Source: Streptomyces lydicus
Lineage (GTDB): Bacteria; Actinomycetota; Actinomycetes; Streptomycetales; Streptomycetaceae
Direction: 5' to 3'
Assembly: GCF_000717345.1 (NCBI RefSeq)
Contig: NZ_JNZA01000040.1
Coordinates: 1 to 64,000, forward strand
Length of the DNA: 64,000 nucleotides
Within the stretch, counting starts at the first letter, position 1. Each line of letters begins with the position of its first letter. The position numbers and the translations under genes were made by a program. Below, piece by piece: positions 44,062 to 55,045 of this stretch. Under the pieces are notes generated by a model. It had not been told where the DNA came from, did no database searches, and saw only the letters and a list, made by a program, of their open reading frames with translations.

Positions 44062-44970
44062 ATGACGACCATGCGCATCGGACTCCTCGGTACCGGCCCC
44101 TGGGCGCGCAGCGTCCACGCCCCCGCCCTCGCCGCCCACCCCGGTGTCGACCTCACCGGCGTCTGGGGGCGCAGGGCGGAGGCCGCGGCCGCGCTCGCCC
44201 AGGCCCACGACAGCCGCCCGTACGCGGACCCCGAGGAACTGTTCGCCGACTGCGACGCCGTCGCGCTCGCCCTCCCGCCGTCCGTCCAGGGCCCGTTGGC
44301 GGTCCGGGCCGCCGCGGCCGGCTGCCACCTCCTCCTGGACAAGCCGGTCGCCACCTCCGTGCCCGAGGCCCGCGCGGTCGCCGACGCCGCGGACCGCGCC
44401 GGCGTCGCCTCGGTGGTGTTCTTCACCGCCCGCTTCGGCAAGGAGGAGGGCGAGTGGATCGCCGCGCAGGCCGCCGCCGGCGGCTGGTTCACCGCACACG
44501 CCGACTGGCTCGCCCCGGTCTTCGTCGAGGGCACCAGCAGCCCGTACGCCCACTCGCCCTGGCGCCGGGAGAAGGGCGGCCTGTGGGACATCGGCCCGCA
44601 CGCGCTGTCCGTCCTCCTCGCGGTGCTCGGCGACGCCGAGGCGGTGACCGCCACCCGCGGGCCGGCCGACACGGTGCTGCTGACGATGCGGCACAGCAGC
44701 GGCGCGGCCAGCTCGGCGACGGTCGGCCTGACCGCGCCGCCCGCCGCGGCCGGCGTCGAGGTCACCCTGCGCGGCACCGCCGGCGTCACCGCCCTGCCCC
44801 GCCGGCAGCAGGGCGCCGAGGCGGCCTACCACCGCGCGGTCGACGCCCTGCTCGCCGCGGCCGGCACCGGCCTGCCGAACGCCTGCGACGTCCACTTCGG
44901 CCTGCGGGTCACCGAAATCCTCGCCGCCGCGGAGGCGTCCCTGGACTCCCTCATGCCTCTCGGGTCATGA
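44062..44970 (+). CDS. Gfo/Idh/MocA-family oxidoreductase
   Basis: A 302-residue NAD(P)-dependent oxidoreductase. The Rossmann motif is GLLGTGPWARSVHAPAL at residues 7-23, then LLLDKPVAT with the conserved EKP-type lysine, and GGLWDIGPHALSVLLAVLG with the catalytic DxGxH-type segment. The substrate, a sugar or cyclitol, is unknown. It is transcribed alone and rightward, divergent from the vWA operon. Confidence 0.9.
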   Translation: MTTMRIGLLGTGPWARSVHAPALAAHPGVDLTGVWGRRAEAAAALAQAHDSRPYADPEELFADCDAVALALPPSVQGPLAVRAAAAGCHLLLDKPVATSVPEARAVADAADRAGVASVVFFTARFGKEEGEWIAAQAAAGGWFTAHADWLAPVFVEGTSSPYAHSPWRREKGGLWDIGPHALSVLLAVLGDAEAVTATRGPADTVLLTMRHSSGAASSATVGLTAPPAAAGVEVTLRGTAGVTALPRRQQGAEAAYHRAVDALLAAAGTGLPNACDVHFGLRVTEILAAAEASLDSLMPLGS

Positions 44971-45077
44971 GCGTATGGCGGAATTGGTCATGGAGGCCAT
45001 GAGCGGGGGGACGTAGCGTCGAGGTCGTCAACGGGCCGCCGGCCGGCCCGCCAACGCACCGAGGGAGCCCCCGCGCC

Positions 45078-46670
45078 ATGACGTCCGCCACCGGATTCAC
45101 CAGCTACGTCGACTCCGTCCTCGCCGTCCTCGCCCACGACCCGGACCGGACGGTGCTGACCGGCCCGGCCGCGCACCCCGGCGCCGGCGGCGCGACGGAC
45201 CCCGGCGTCCGCCCCGAGGTCACCGCCGGCGCCTTACACGCCACCGTCCACCGCATGGCGGCGGTGCTCGCCGCGCACGGCATCGGCCGCGGCCGCACCG
45301 TCTCCCTCCTCAGCGGCAACCGCCACGAGGTGATCGCCGCCCGCTACGCCGCCAACCTCGTCGGCGCCCGCGTCGTGCTCCTCTACGACGGCATGGCCGC
45401 CGAGCCCCTGGCCCGGGTCACCGAGAGCGCCGACACCGCGCTGCTGCTCGTCGACCCCGAACTGCACGCCACCGCACGGGAGCTGCTCCGGCACACCCCC
45501 GGCCCGGCTCCCGAGGTGATGACCCTCGGCCCGTCGCCCGCGCCCGCCCTCGGCCCCGACCTGCTGGCCGAGTCGGCGGCCCTGCCGGCCACCCCCGTCG
45601 TGCCGAGCGCCGCCCGACCCGACGACGACTGGTGCATCCGGCACACCGGAGGAACGACCGGCATCCCCAAGGGAGTCCGGATGAGCCACGCCGCGTACGC
45701 CGCGATGCTCGCCCAGCAGCCGTTCGCCGACGCGGAGCCGCCCCGCTTCCTCGCCTGCACCTCGCTCGCCCACCTGGCGGGGGTGCTGACCGACCTGACG
45801 CTCGTGTCCGGCGGCTCCGTCGTCCTGCACCGGGCCTTCGACCCCGCCGCCGTGCTCGCCGCCGTCGCCCGCGACCGCGTCAGCCACCTCTGGCTGCTGC
45901 CCCCGCTCCTCTACCGCCTCCTGGATGACCCGTCCCTGCCCGGCACCGACCTCACCTCGCTGACCAGCATCACCTACGGCGGCTGCGTGGCCTCCCCGTC
46001 GCGGCTGACCGAGGCCGCCAAGGTCTTCGGCCCGGTGCTGTACGGCGTCTACGGCATGTCGGAGGCGATGTCGATCACCATCGCCCTCCCGGAGGACCAC
46101 GTACCGACCGGCCCCGGCGGGCGGATCACCGTCGGTCGCCCGCTGCCCGGCGTCGAACTCGCCGTCCGCGACGCGGACGGGCGGGACCTGCCGCCGGGGG
46201 AGCAGGGCGAGGTCTGCGTGCGCTCCGCCGGCGTGATGACCGGCTACTGGAAGCAGCCCGAGCTGACCGCGCGGGTGCTGGCCGACGACGGCTGGCTGCG
46301 CACCGGCGACGCCGGATGCCTGGACGAGGAGGGCCGGCTCTACCTCGTCGACCGGGTCAAGGACCTGATCATCGTGGTCGGCGGCCACGTCCACCCGGCG
46401 GAGGTCGAGGACCTGCTGCACACCCACCCCGCGGTCGCCCACTGCGCGGTCTTCGGCGTCCGCCGGGCCGACGACAGCGAGGAGGTGCACGCCGCGGTGG
46501 TGCCCGCCCCGGGGCAGCGGGCCGACGCCGACGCGCTGCGCGCCTTCGTCACCGAGCACAAGGGTTCCCTCTACACCCCGGCCGCCGTGCACGTCGTCGA
46601 CGAGATCCCGCTGACCCCCGCCGGCAAGCCCGACAAGAACCGGCTGCGGGCGGGTGCCGCGACGGCCTGA
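45078..46670 (+). CDS. acyl-CoA synthetase-like AMP-forming enzyme (ANL family)
   Basis: A 530-residue adenylate-forming enzyme. The P-loop motif is HTGGTTGIPKG near residue 190, then YGVYGMSEA, GYWKQPELTARVLADDGWLR, YLVDRVKDLIIVVGG and C-terminal TPAGKPDKN with the catalytic lysine. It would activate a carboxylic acid, possibly a fatty acid, as an acyl-adenylate and load it on CoA. It is 107 bp after the oxidoreductase and is preceded by GAGGGAG. The acid substrate cannot be predicted from motifs alone. Confidence 0.9.
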   Translation: MTSATGFTSYVDSVLAVLAHDPDRTVLTGPAAHPGAGGATDPGVRPEVTAGALHATVHRMAAVLAAHGIGRGRTVSLLSGNRHEVIAARYAANLVGARVVLLYDGMAAEPLARVTESADTALLLVDPELHATARELLRHTPGPAPEVMTLGPSPAPALGPDLLAESAALPATPVVPSAARPDDDWCIRHTGGTTGIPKGVRMSHAAYAAMLAQQPFADAEPPRFLACTSLAHLAGVLTDLTLVSGGSVVLHRAFDPAAVLAAVARDRVSHLWLLPPLLYRLLDDPSLPGTDLTSLTSITYGGCVASPSRLTEAAKVFGPVLYGVYGMSEAMSITIALPEDHVPTGPGGRITVGRPLPGVELAVRDADGRDLPPGEQGEVCVRSAGVMTGYWKQPELTARVLADDGWLRTGDAGCLDEEGRLYLVDRVKDLIIVVGGHVHPAEVEDLLHTHPAVAHCAVFGVRRADDSEEVHAAVVPAPGQRADADALRAFVTEHKGSLYTPAAVHVVDEIPLTPAGKPDKNRLRAGAATA

Positions 46671-46855
46671 AACAGGTCCGCCCGCCGGGGCCGGGAAAGG
46701 GGGCCGGGAAGGGGCCGTCAGGGGGGCGCCCGGGGTGCGGCGGGAGGTCGGGCCAGGGGGCCTCAAATCCCCTCTGGCCAGGGGCTTTTGTCAGTGGTGG
46801 CCGGTAGAATGGGAACCAGTCAGTGAGGGTTTTCCCACGCTCCAGGAGGTCGCTG

Positions 46856-47128
46856 ATGGCCGCTGCCACACTCATGACGAAGCCTCTCCCGGCCCACCCG
46901 CTGCCCAAGAGGCCGCTGCCCGCGGGCTGGCCGCGCGAGCGGTACGAATCCCACAACCGCCGCCTGAAGGCCATGCGGCTCGCCATAGCCCTGATGGACA
47001 CCGGCGTCTACCGCCCCGAGCAGGCCCACAACCGCAAGATCCGGCACACCGCCGCCCAGATAGGCGTCCACGCCCCCTCCGACACGACCTGCCGACTCGT
47101 GCGCACGCTCCTCTACGACAACTGCTGA
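46856..47128 (+). CDS. small basic conserved-looking protein
   Basis: A 90-residue Arg/Pro-rich protein (RERYESHNRRLKAMRLAIALM, NRKIRHTAAQIGVHAPSDTT). The Shine-Dalgarno AGGAGGT at 46843-46849 is excellent. A TAGAAT box at 46805-46810 could be the -10. I do not recognise the family. Helical and positively charged, it could bind nucleic acid. Confidence 0.75.
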   Translation: MAAATLMTKPLPAHPLPKRPLPAGWPRERYESHNRRLKAMRLAIALMDTGVYRPEQAHNRKIRHTAAQIGVHAPSDTTCRLVRTLLYDNC

Positions 47129-47137
47129 CGGCCCGAC

Positions 47138-47161
47138 GGCCGGCGCCGGGCGACCGGCGCC
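47138..47161. terminator. hairpin terminator
   Basis: Two CCGGCGCCGG blocks separated by GCGA form a strong stem 10 bp after the stop of the small basic protein gene. Confidence 0.7.
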
Positions 47162-47180
47162 GGTCCCGCACGGCGCGCGC

Positions 47181-47270
47181 GGGCGGGGGGGCCGGGGGGC
47201 ACTCCCCCCGGCCCCCCCCCCCCCCCCCCCCGTCCCCCGGCGCCCCCCCCCCCCCGGCCCCCGCGGCCCC
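47181..47270. repeat. homopolymer-rich tract (C20, C13, G and C runs)
   Basis: Runs of G (47185-47199), then C20 at 47212-47231 and C13 at 47243-47255, with single G/T breaks. This is far beyond normal even for Streptomyces, and it lies exactly where the 3' end of padR should be. It looks like a sequencing or assembly fault, or a slipped-strand hotspot. Confidence 0.85.
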
Positions 47271-47681
47271 GAAGTCGCGTCCCTCGATCTCCTCGTACTC
47301 CGCCAACTGCCGCCGGTGCAGGCCGAGATGGCGCCGCAGCTCCTCGTCGAGACCGGCCTGCCCCACCACCGCGGCCGCCCGCAGCCGCAGCAGCAGCGCG
47401 TCCCGGATGGGCTTGGGCTCCTGCTCGCCCGACGCCCAGCCGGTCAGCTCCGCGCGGCCCGCGGGCAGCACCTCGAACTCCTTCTTCTGCCCGCGGGCCG
47501 GCTGCTCGGACGGCAGTGCCCGGATGAACCCGGCCCGCTCCAGCTTCCCCAGCTCCCGGTAGATCTGCTGATGCGTCGCCGACCAGAAGTAGCCGATCGA
47601 CCGGTCGAAACGGCGGGTCAGCTCCAGCCCCGACGACGGCTTTTCCAGCAGGGCGGTGAGGATCGCGTGCGGGAGTGACAT
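47271..47681 (-). pseudogene. PadR-family regulator, 3' end lost in poly-C tract
   Basis: A 137-residue intact part: the PadR winged helix (LPHAILTALLEKPSSGLELT, FWSATHQQIYRELGKLERAG, EVLPAGRAELTGWASG) and the start of the C-terminal dimerisation helix (LRRHLGLHRRQLAEYEEIE). After F137 the reading enters poly-Gly from the C-runs, and no proper stop follows before the opposite gene. A normal member has about 40 more residues. It starts 47 bp after the fadH-like gene and is probably its regulator. Confidence 0.75.
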
Positions 47682-47728
47682 GGAGGAATCCTAGGCACCG
47701 CGACCGCGGGCCACCCGGCGTCCGCGGC

Positions 47729-49996
<2,268 letters not shown>

Positions 49997-50056
49997 TCAA
50001 GTGCGCTTCTGCACGGGGGAGTTGACGCAGGTGTTCACGCACGTGGAGAGGAACGT

Positions 50057-50926
50057 ATGAGCACGCTGGAAGCCATGACGCTGGATCGGGTGGTCGACAC
50101 CGCCCGCTACCCCCTGTCGGAGCCGGAGAGCGCCGCCGCGCAGGCGGTGGTGGACCGGGCCCGGCACGAGCTGGACACCGTCGGCTGCACCGTTCTGCCG
50201 GACTTCATCCACCCCGCGCAGCGAGAGGTCCTGCGGCGCGAGTGCGCCGCCCTCGCCCCCCGGGCGCACGCCGACGTCGAGACCGTCAACGTGTACAACA
50301 TCGCCGTCGACCGCTCCCTGCCGGCCGGGCACCCGGGGCGCACGTCCTTCGAGCGCGGCAACGCCTTCGTCGCCCGGGACCGCATCCCCGAGGGCTCCCT
50401 CATCAGCCGGCTGTACACGCACGCTGCCTTCCAGCGCTTCCTCGCCCGCTGCTTCCGGCTGCCCCGGCTGCACGAACTGGCCGACCCGCTCTCCGGGCTC
50501 GTCCTCAACGTCGTCGAGCCCGGCAAGGAACACCCCTGGCACTTCGACACCAACGAGTTCACGGTGAGCATGCTCACCCAGGCGGCGGACTCCGGCGGGA
50601 TCTTCGAGTACTGCCCGAACATCCGCTCCGCGCACGACGAGCACTTCCCCGACGTCCGGGACGTCCTGGAGGGCCGCGGCGAACGGCTGACCCGCCGCCT
50701 CACCCTCCGCCCGGGCGACCTCCAGCTGTTCAAGGGCCGCTATTCGCTGCACCGGGTGAGCCCCGTCGAGGGCGACACCGCACGGCACTCGGCGATCTTC
50801 GCCTACAGCGAGCGCCCCGGTGTCATCGGGAGCGTGGCCCGCACCCGTCAGCTCTTCGGCCGGGTACGGCCCGAACACCTGGCGGCCGAGGGGCGGGCCG
50901 TACGCGGCGACCGGCTCCTGGACTGA
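50057..50926 (+). CDS. BesD/HalD-family Fe(II)/2-oxoglutarate enzyme with HxD motif
   Basis: A 289-residue double-stranded beta-helix enzyme. The metal triad is His162, Asp164 (HFDTNEF) and His232 (YSLHRVSP), and Arg243 (ARHSAIF) is the likely 2-oxoglutarate ligand. In BesD/HalD halogenases the Asp is replaced by Gly. Asp here predicts a hydroxylase, not a halogenase. BesD-type enzymes act on free amino acids such as lysine. The ATG is preceded by GAGAGGA. The next gene, 175 bp on, is a carnitine-acyltransferase-like protein. Confidence 0.82.
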   Translation: MSTLEAMTLDRVVDTARYPLSEPESAAAQAVVDRARHELDTVGCTVLPDFIHPAQREVLRRECAALAPRAHADVETVNVYNIAVDRSLPAGHPGRTSFERGNAFVARDRIPEGSLISRLYTHAAFQRFLARCFRLPRLHELADPLSGLVLNVVEPGKEHPWHFDTNEFTVSMLTQAADSGGIFEYCPNIRSAHDEHFPDVRDVLEGRGERLTRRLTLRPGDLQLFKGRYSLHRVSPVEGDTARHSAIFAYSERPGVIGSVARTRQLFGRVRPEHLAAEGRAVRGDRLLD

Positions 50927-51101
50927 ACGCGGCGACCGGCTCCCGGGCCGGCTGACGCGGCGGCGCACCGCCCCCACCCGTACGCCAGACCCCTCCCGAC
51001 CCAAAAGGTGTTCAAACGGCGGCGGTTCGCCACCCCGTGGGAGCAGGCTCTGGTAGTCCCAAGGCACCCGCACGCACCGACGACTTGAATCGAGACCGGA
51101 C

Positions 51102-52964
51102 GTGAACCACAGTCAGGGCGCACCGGCCACCCCGACGACCCCCACCGCCCCCGCGCCTCCCGCGCCCACCACGACCTTCGCGCTGGAGGACAGCCTCCCG
51201 CGGGTCCCGCTGCCCTCCCTGGAGGAGAGCTGTGCGCGGTTCCTCGCCTGGTGCGGGCCGCTGCTGACCGCCGGCGAACTGGCCGCGACGGAGGCGGAGG
51301 TGGCCGCCTTCCTCCGGCCCGACGGCCCCGGCCGGGTGCTCCAGTCGGCCCTGGAGGAGTACAACGCCACCAAGGGCGTGCACAGCTGGCTCGACACCTT
51401 CTGGCCCTACCGCTACCTCGGCCGCCGGGACCGCATCGCCCTCAACGCCAACTTCTTCTTCCTCTTCCAGGACACCGGCCGGCCCCAGCTGGAACGCGCG
51501 GCCGGCCTCATCGCCGCCGCCCTGAACCACAAGCACCAACTGGACCGCGAACTCATCCCTCCCGTGGTCCAGCGCGGCCGCCCCCAGAGCATGGAACAGA
51601 ACAAGTTCCTCTTCTCCACCACCCGGATCCCCGGCGCGCAACAGGACACCGTCCGCGCCCCGTACACCGAGGACTGGCCGGGCCCGTCCGACGCCCGGCA
51701 CATCGTGGTCTTCTTCCGCGGCGGGATGGTCAAGCTGGACGTCCTGGGCCCGGACGGCGTACCGCACAGCCTGGACGAGCTGGAGGCCGGGCTGCGTGCC
51801 GTCGTCGAGGCCGGCACCGGCGCGCCGCCGCCCGGCGCGGACGCCCCGGTCGGCCACCTCACGACCATGGCCCGCGCCGAATGGGCGGCCGCCCGGGACG
51901 CGCTGCTCGCCCACCACCCCGCCAACGCCGCCGCCCTCGACGACGTCGAGACCGCCCTGTTCTGCGTCTGCCTGGAGGACTTCGCCCCCGTCGACACCCA
52001 GCAGACCTGCGACGAACTGCTCTACGGCGACCGCGGCAACCGCTGGTTCGACAAGGCCGTCTCCTTCGTCGTCTTCGCCGACGGCCGGGCCGGCATCAAC
52101 GTCGAACACTGCGAGCTGGACGGCACCACCATCCTCAGCTTCGTCGACGCCCTGCTCACCACCCCCGCCGAGGAACACTCCCGCCTCTCCGGCGCCCGCC
52201 CCCAGGGGCCGCCCGCCCTGAGCCCGCTCACCTTCCACCTCGACGACGCGTTGCGCGACCAGGTGCACTCCGCCGCCGCGGCCTTCGCGCAGTACGGCGC
52301 CGACACCGCCACCCGCACCGTCGCCTTCGACGACTTCGGGGCCACCACCGCCAAGTCCCTCGGCGTCTCCCCGGACGCCTTCGTCCAGCTCGCCTACCAG
52401 CTGGCCCACCAGCGCGCCAAGGGACACCTGGGCGCCACCTACGAGTCGATCGCCACCCGGCAGTGGCGGCGCGGCCGCACCGAGGCGATGCGCGTCGTCA
52501 CCCCGGAGATCGTGGCGTTCGTGGCCGCCATGGAGGACCCGGCGACCGACCCCGAAACCCGCCGTGCCGCCCTCCGTACCGCCGCCGCGGCCCACGTCAC
52601 CCGCGCCCAGCAGTGCCAGGCCGGCGACGCCCCCGAACAGCACCTGTGGGAACTCGAACTCATCCAGCGCCGCCGCGGCCCGGAACTCGGCCTCACCGAA
52701 CAGCCCGCCCTCTACCGCAGCCCCGGCTGGCTCACCCTGCGCGACGACTACCTGAGCACCAGCTCCGCCCCCTCCACCCACATCCAGTACTTCGGCTTCG
52801 GCTCCACCAGCAGCCGCTGCATCGGCGTCGCCTACGTCCTCCTCCCCGACCGCTTCCACCTCTACCTGAGCACCCCGGCCCCGGTGGCCGACCGGATGCA
52901 CGCCTTCGCCGACCACCTCCGTACCGCGGTCCGCGACCTGCGGGAACTGCTGACCACGGGGTGA
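51102..52964 (+). CDS. choline/carnitine O-acyltransferase-like protein
   Basis: A 620-residue protein. LPRVPLPSLEESCARFL opens the family fold, FSTTRIPGAQQD follows, the catalytic His336 lies in HCELDG (HxxxDG pattern), and STSSAPS near residue 551 matches the acyl-acceptor site STS motif. It would transfer an acyl group between CoA and a choline/carnitine-like alcohol in the cytosol. The GTG start at 51102 leaves a Pro/Thr-rich N-terminus. The family is uncommon in bacteria. It is followed by a MarR gene 38 bp downstream. Confidence 0.85.
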   Translation: MNHSQGAPATPTTPTAPAPPAPTTTFALEDSLPRVPLPSLEESCARFLAWCGPLLTAGELAATEAEVAAFLRPDGPGRVLQSALEEYNATKGVHSWLDTFWPYRYLGRRDRIALNANFFFLFQDTGRPQLERAAGLIAAALNHKHQLDRELIPPVVQRGRPQSMEQNKFLFSTTRIPGAQQDTVRAPYTEDWPGPSDARHIVVFFRGGMVKLDVLGPDGVPHSLDELEAGLRAVVEAGTGAPPPGADAPVGHLTTMARAEWAAARDALLAHHPANAAALDDVETALFCVCLEDFAPVDTQQTCDELLYGDRGNRWFDKAVSFVVFADGRAGINVEHCELDGTTILSFVDALLTTPAEEHSRLSGARPQGPPALSPLTFHLDDALRDQVHSAAAAFAQYGADTATRTVAFDDFGATTAKSLGVSPDAFVQLAYQLAHQRAKGHLGATYESIATRQWRRGRTEAMRVVTPEIVAFVAAMEDPATDPETRRAALRTAAAAHVTRAQQCQAGDAPEQHLWELELIQRRRGPELGLTEQPALYRSPGWLTLRDDYLSTSSAPSTHIQYFGFGSTSSRCIGVAYVLLPDRFHLYLSTPAPVADRMHAFADHLRTAVRDLRELLTTG

Positions 52965-53002
52965 GCCCGCCCGGCGACCTCCCTCCCGCGGTAGAAAGGA
53001 GC

Positions 53003-53524
53003 ATGACCGAGAGCAAGGGAAGGTCGCCGGACGCCGGCGACGTCGACGCGGTGACCCGCGCGGTACTGACCGCCTCGCGGGTCCTGGTCGGGGTCTCCGC
53101 CCGCTCACTGACCGCGGTCGAGGACAAGATCACGCTGCCCCAGTTCCGGCTGCTGGTGGTCCTCTCCGTGCACGGCGCGGCCAACCTGTCCACGGTCGCC
53201 GAACTCCTCGGGGTCAACCCCTCCACCGCGATGCGCATGATCGACCGGCTGACCGGCGTCGGCTTCGCGGGCCGGCAGGCCAGCCCGGACAACCGGCGCG
53301 AGACGCTGATCCAGCTGACGGACGCCGGCCGCCGCGTCGTCGACGAGGTCACCGCCCGCCGCCGCGCCGAGATCGCCGCCGTCGTCAGCCGCATGGACCC
53401 CGCCCACCGCGCGGCCCTCATCGAGGCCCTCACCGCCTTCACCGAAGCGGCGGGCGAGCCCGCCGTCCCCCCGGCCGGCCACCACGCCTACCCGCTGGGC
53501 TGGCCGGACCACCCACCCCGCTGA
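53003..53524 (+). CDS. MarR-family regulator
   Basis: A 173-residue MarR protein with winged helix NLSTVAELLGVNPSTAMRMI and wing ASPDNRRETLIQLTDAGRRV. GAAAGGAG precedes the ATG. It lies 38 bp after the acyltransferase gene and probably shares its transcript. It could regulate the oxygenase/acyltransferase pair. Confidence 0.9.
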   Translation: MTESKGRSPDAGDVDAVTRAVLTASRVLVGVSARSLTAVEDKITLPQFRLLVVLSVHGAANLSTVAELLGVNPSTAMRMIDRLTGVGFAGRQASPDNRRETLIQLTDAGRRVVDEVTARRRAEIAAVVSRMDPAHRAALIEALTAFTEAAGEPAVPPAGHHAYPLGWPDHPPR

Positions 53525-53545
53525 CGGCCGCCGCCCCCGGGCCCG

Positions 53546-54433
53546 TCACCCACTCCCCACCACATCGGTCAGCACCGCGCGCAGCCGCTCGACGAGCGGG
53601 TCGGTCTCCTCGGCACGCCACACCAGGTGCAGCGTGGTCGAGGTGTCGGCCAGCGGCCGGGGCGTCACGCCGATGCGGCGCAGCGCGCGGTGCGAGTCGG
53701 CCAGCACCGCCGCCCCGAACTTGGCCGCGACCAGCGCCAGGAGCGTCTGCACACTGCGGCCCTCGGCGCTGACCTTCGGCACGACGCCGGCACGGTGGCA
53801 GAGCGCGATGATCTCGTCGTACGACCGCGGGGAGACCTCCCGCGGCCAGATGACCAGGGGGATCTGCCCCAGGGCCGTCAGCGGCGCGGGTTCGGGGGAG
53901 TAGGCCAGCGGATGCCCGGCGGGCAGGAACAGCGTCAGCGGCTCCTGCCACCAGACCCGGGTGGCCAGCCGGGCGTCGCGCATCGGCAGGCGCTGCACCG
54001 CCAGGTCGAAGCGGCCCTCCAGCACGCCGCTCGACATCTCGGCGTCGTTGAAACTCTCCACCAGCTGGAGGTCCACCCGGGGGAGCTCCCGCCGCACCCG
54101 GCTCAGCGCGCCACCGAGCGGCCCGTTGATGCCCGAACCGGCGAACGTCACCGTCAGCCGCCCGGTCATGCCCTGCGCGGCCAGCCGGACGTCCCTCAGC
54201 GCGGCCTCCGCCTCGGCCAGCACCCCGACCGCCCGCCGGACCAGCACCTGACCGGCCGCCGTCGGCGTCAGCCCCCGGCCCTCCCTGACGAACAGCTTCG
54301 TCCCCAACTGCCGTTCCATCTCCCGCAGTTGACGGCTCAACGTGGGCTGCGTCAGATGCAGTCGCCGCGCCGCGCCGCTGATGCTGCCCTCCTCCGCGAT
54401 CGCGACCGCGTAACCGAGTAGCCGTAGCTCCAT
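53546..54433 (-). CDS. LysR-family regulator
   Basis: A 295-residue LysR protein with HTH GSISGAARRLHLTQPTLSRQ at about residues 15-34, followed by an effector domain (TVTFAGSGINGPLGG, LPAGHPLAYSPE). It is divergent from a carboxymuconolactone decarboxylase-like gene 134 bp away and is presumably its activator. It converges on the MarR gene. Confidence 0.92.
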   Translation of the reverse strand: MELRLLGYAVAIAEEGSISGAARRLHLTQPTLSRQLREMERQLGTKLFVREGRGLTPTAAGQVLVRRAVGVLAEAEAALRDVRLAAQGMTGRLTVTFAGSGINGPLGGALSRVRRELPRVDLQLVESFNDAEMSSGVLEGRFDLAVQRLPMRDARLATRVWWQEPLTLFLPAGHPLAYSPEPAPLTALGQIPLVIWPREVSPRSYDEIIALCHRAGVVPKVSAEGRSVQTLLALVAAKFGAAVLADSHRALRRIGVTPRPLADTSTTLHLVWRAEETDPLVERLRAVLTDVVGSG

Positions 54434-54567
54434 CCATACCTCCCAGGCATGGCAACCATACCCACCGATGCCTGCAAGGCAGCCCCGGCCGCCCCGTCCA
54501 CCAGGCTTGAAGCACAACGCACCGGGCCAACCCGGAGCCCCCGCTTCCCCCTCCCGAGGAGAACACC

Positions 54568-54969
54568 ATGAACCGCGAAGACCGCTACGCGTACGGCATG
54601 AAGGTCCTGGAGCAGGTCGACGGCGAAGCGGGGCAGCGCATCGTCGACTCCCTCGCCGACACCTCACCGGAGCTGGGCCACCAGGTGGTCGCCTGGGCCT
54701 TCGGCGACATGTACGCCCGCCCCGAACTCCCGCCGCGCGACCGCCAGTTGGTCACCCTCGGCGTACTGACGGCCCTCGGCGGCTGCGAGATCGAACTCGA
54801 CGTGCACATCAACGCCGCCCTCAACGTCGGCCTGACCCCCACCGAGATCACCGAGGCCCTGCTGCACGCGGCCGTCTACTGCGGCATGCCCCGCTCCATC
54901 AACGCCACCCTGATAGCCAAGAAGGTCTTCGCCGACCGCGGCCTCCTCCCCCTCACCAACATCGGCTGA
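54568..54969 (+). CDS. carboxymuconolactone decarboxylase (CMD)-family protein
   Basis: A 133-residue CMD/AhpD-like protein (MYARPELPPRDRQLVTLGVL, TALGGCEIELDVHINAALNV, GLTPTEITEALLHAAVYCGM). It has a single Cys in ALGGCEIEL rather than the CxxC of AhpD, so it is more likely a lactone decarboxylase-like protein than a peroxidase. AGGAGAA precedes the ATG. It is divergent from the LysR gene. Confidence 0.9.
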   Translation: MNREDRYAYGMKVLEQVDGEAGQRIVDSLADTSPELGHQVVAWAFGDMYARPELPPRDRQLVTLGVLTALGGCEIELDVHINAALNVGLTPTEITEALLHAAVYCGMPRSINATLIAKKVFADRGLLPLTNIG

Positions 54970-54992
54970 CCCGCCCGCCCCCGAACCCGCCA

Positions 54993-55023
54993 AGGGCCGC
55001 CACCCGTCACGGGTAGCGGCCCT
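54993..55023. terminator. terminator between CMD gene and glpK
   Basis: AGGGCCGCCACCCGT pairs with GGGTAGCGGCCCT around a short loop between two convergent genes. Confidence 0.8.
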
Positions 55024-55045
55024 CGCGTGGTTTCCCGCCCTCACC

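Noticed and set aside
50057..50926. Calling the BesD relative a halogenase
   Set aside because: The metal motif is His-Phe-Asp, not His-x-Gly, so chlorination is not expected.
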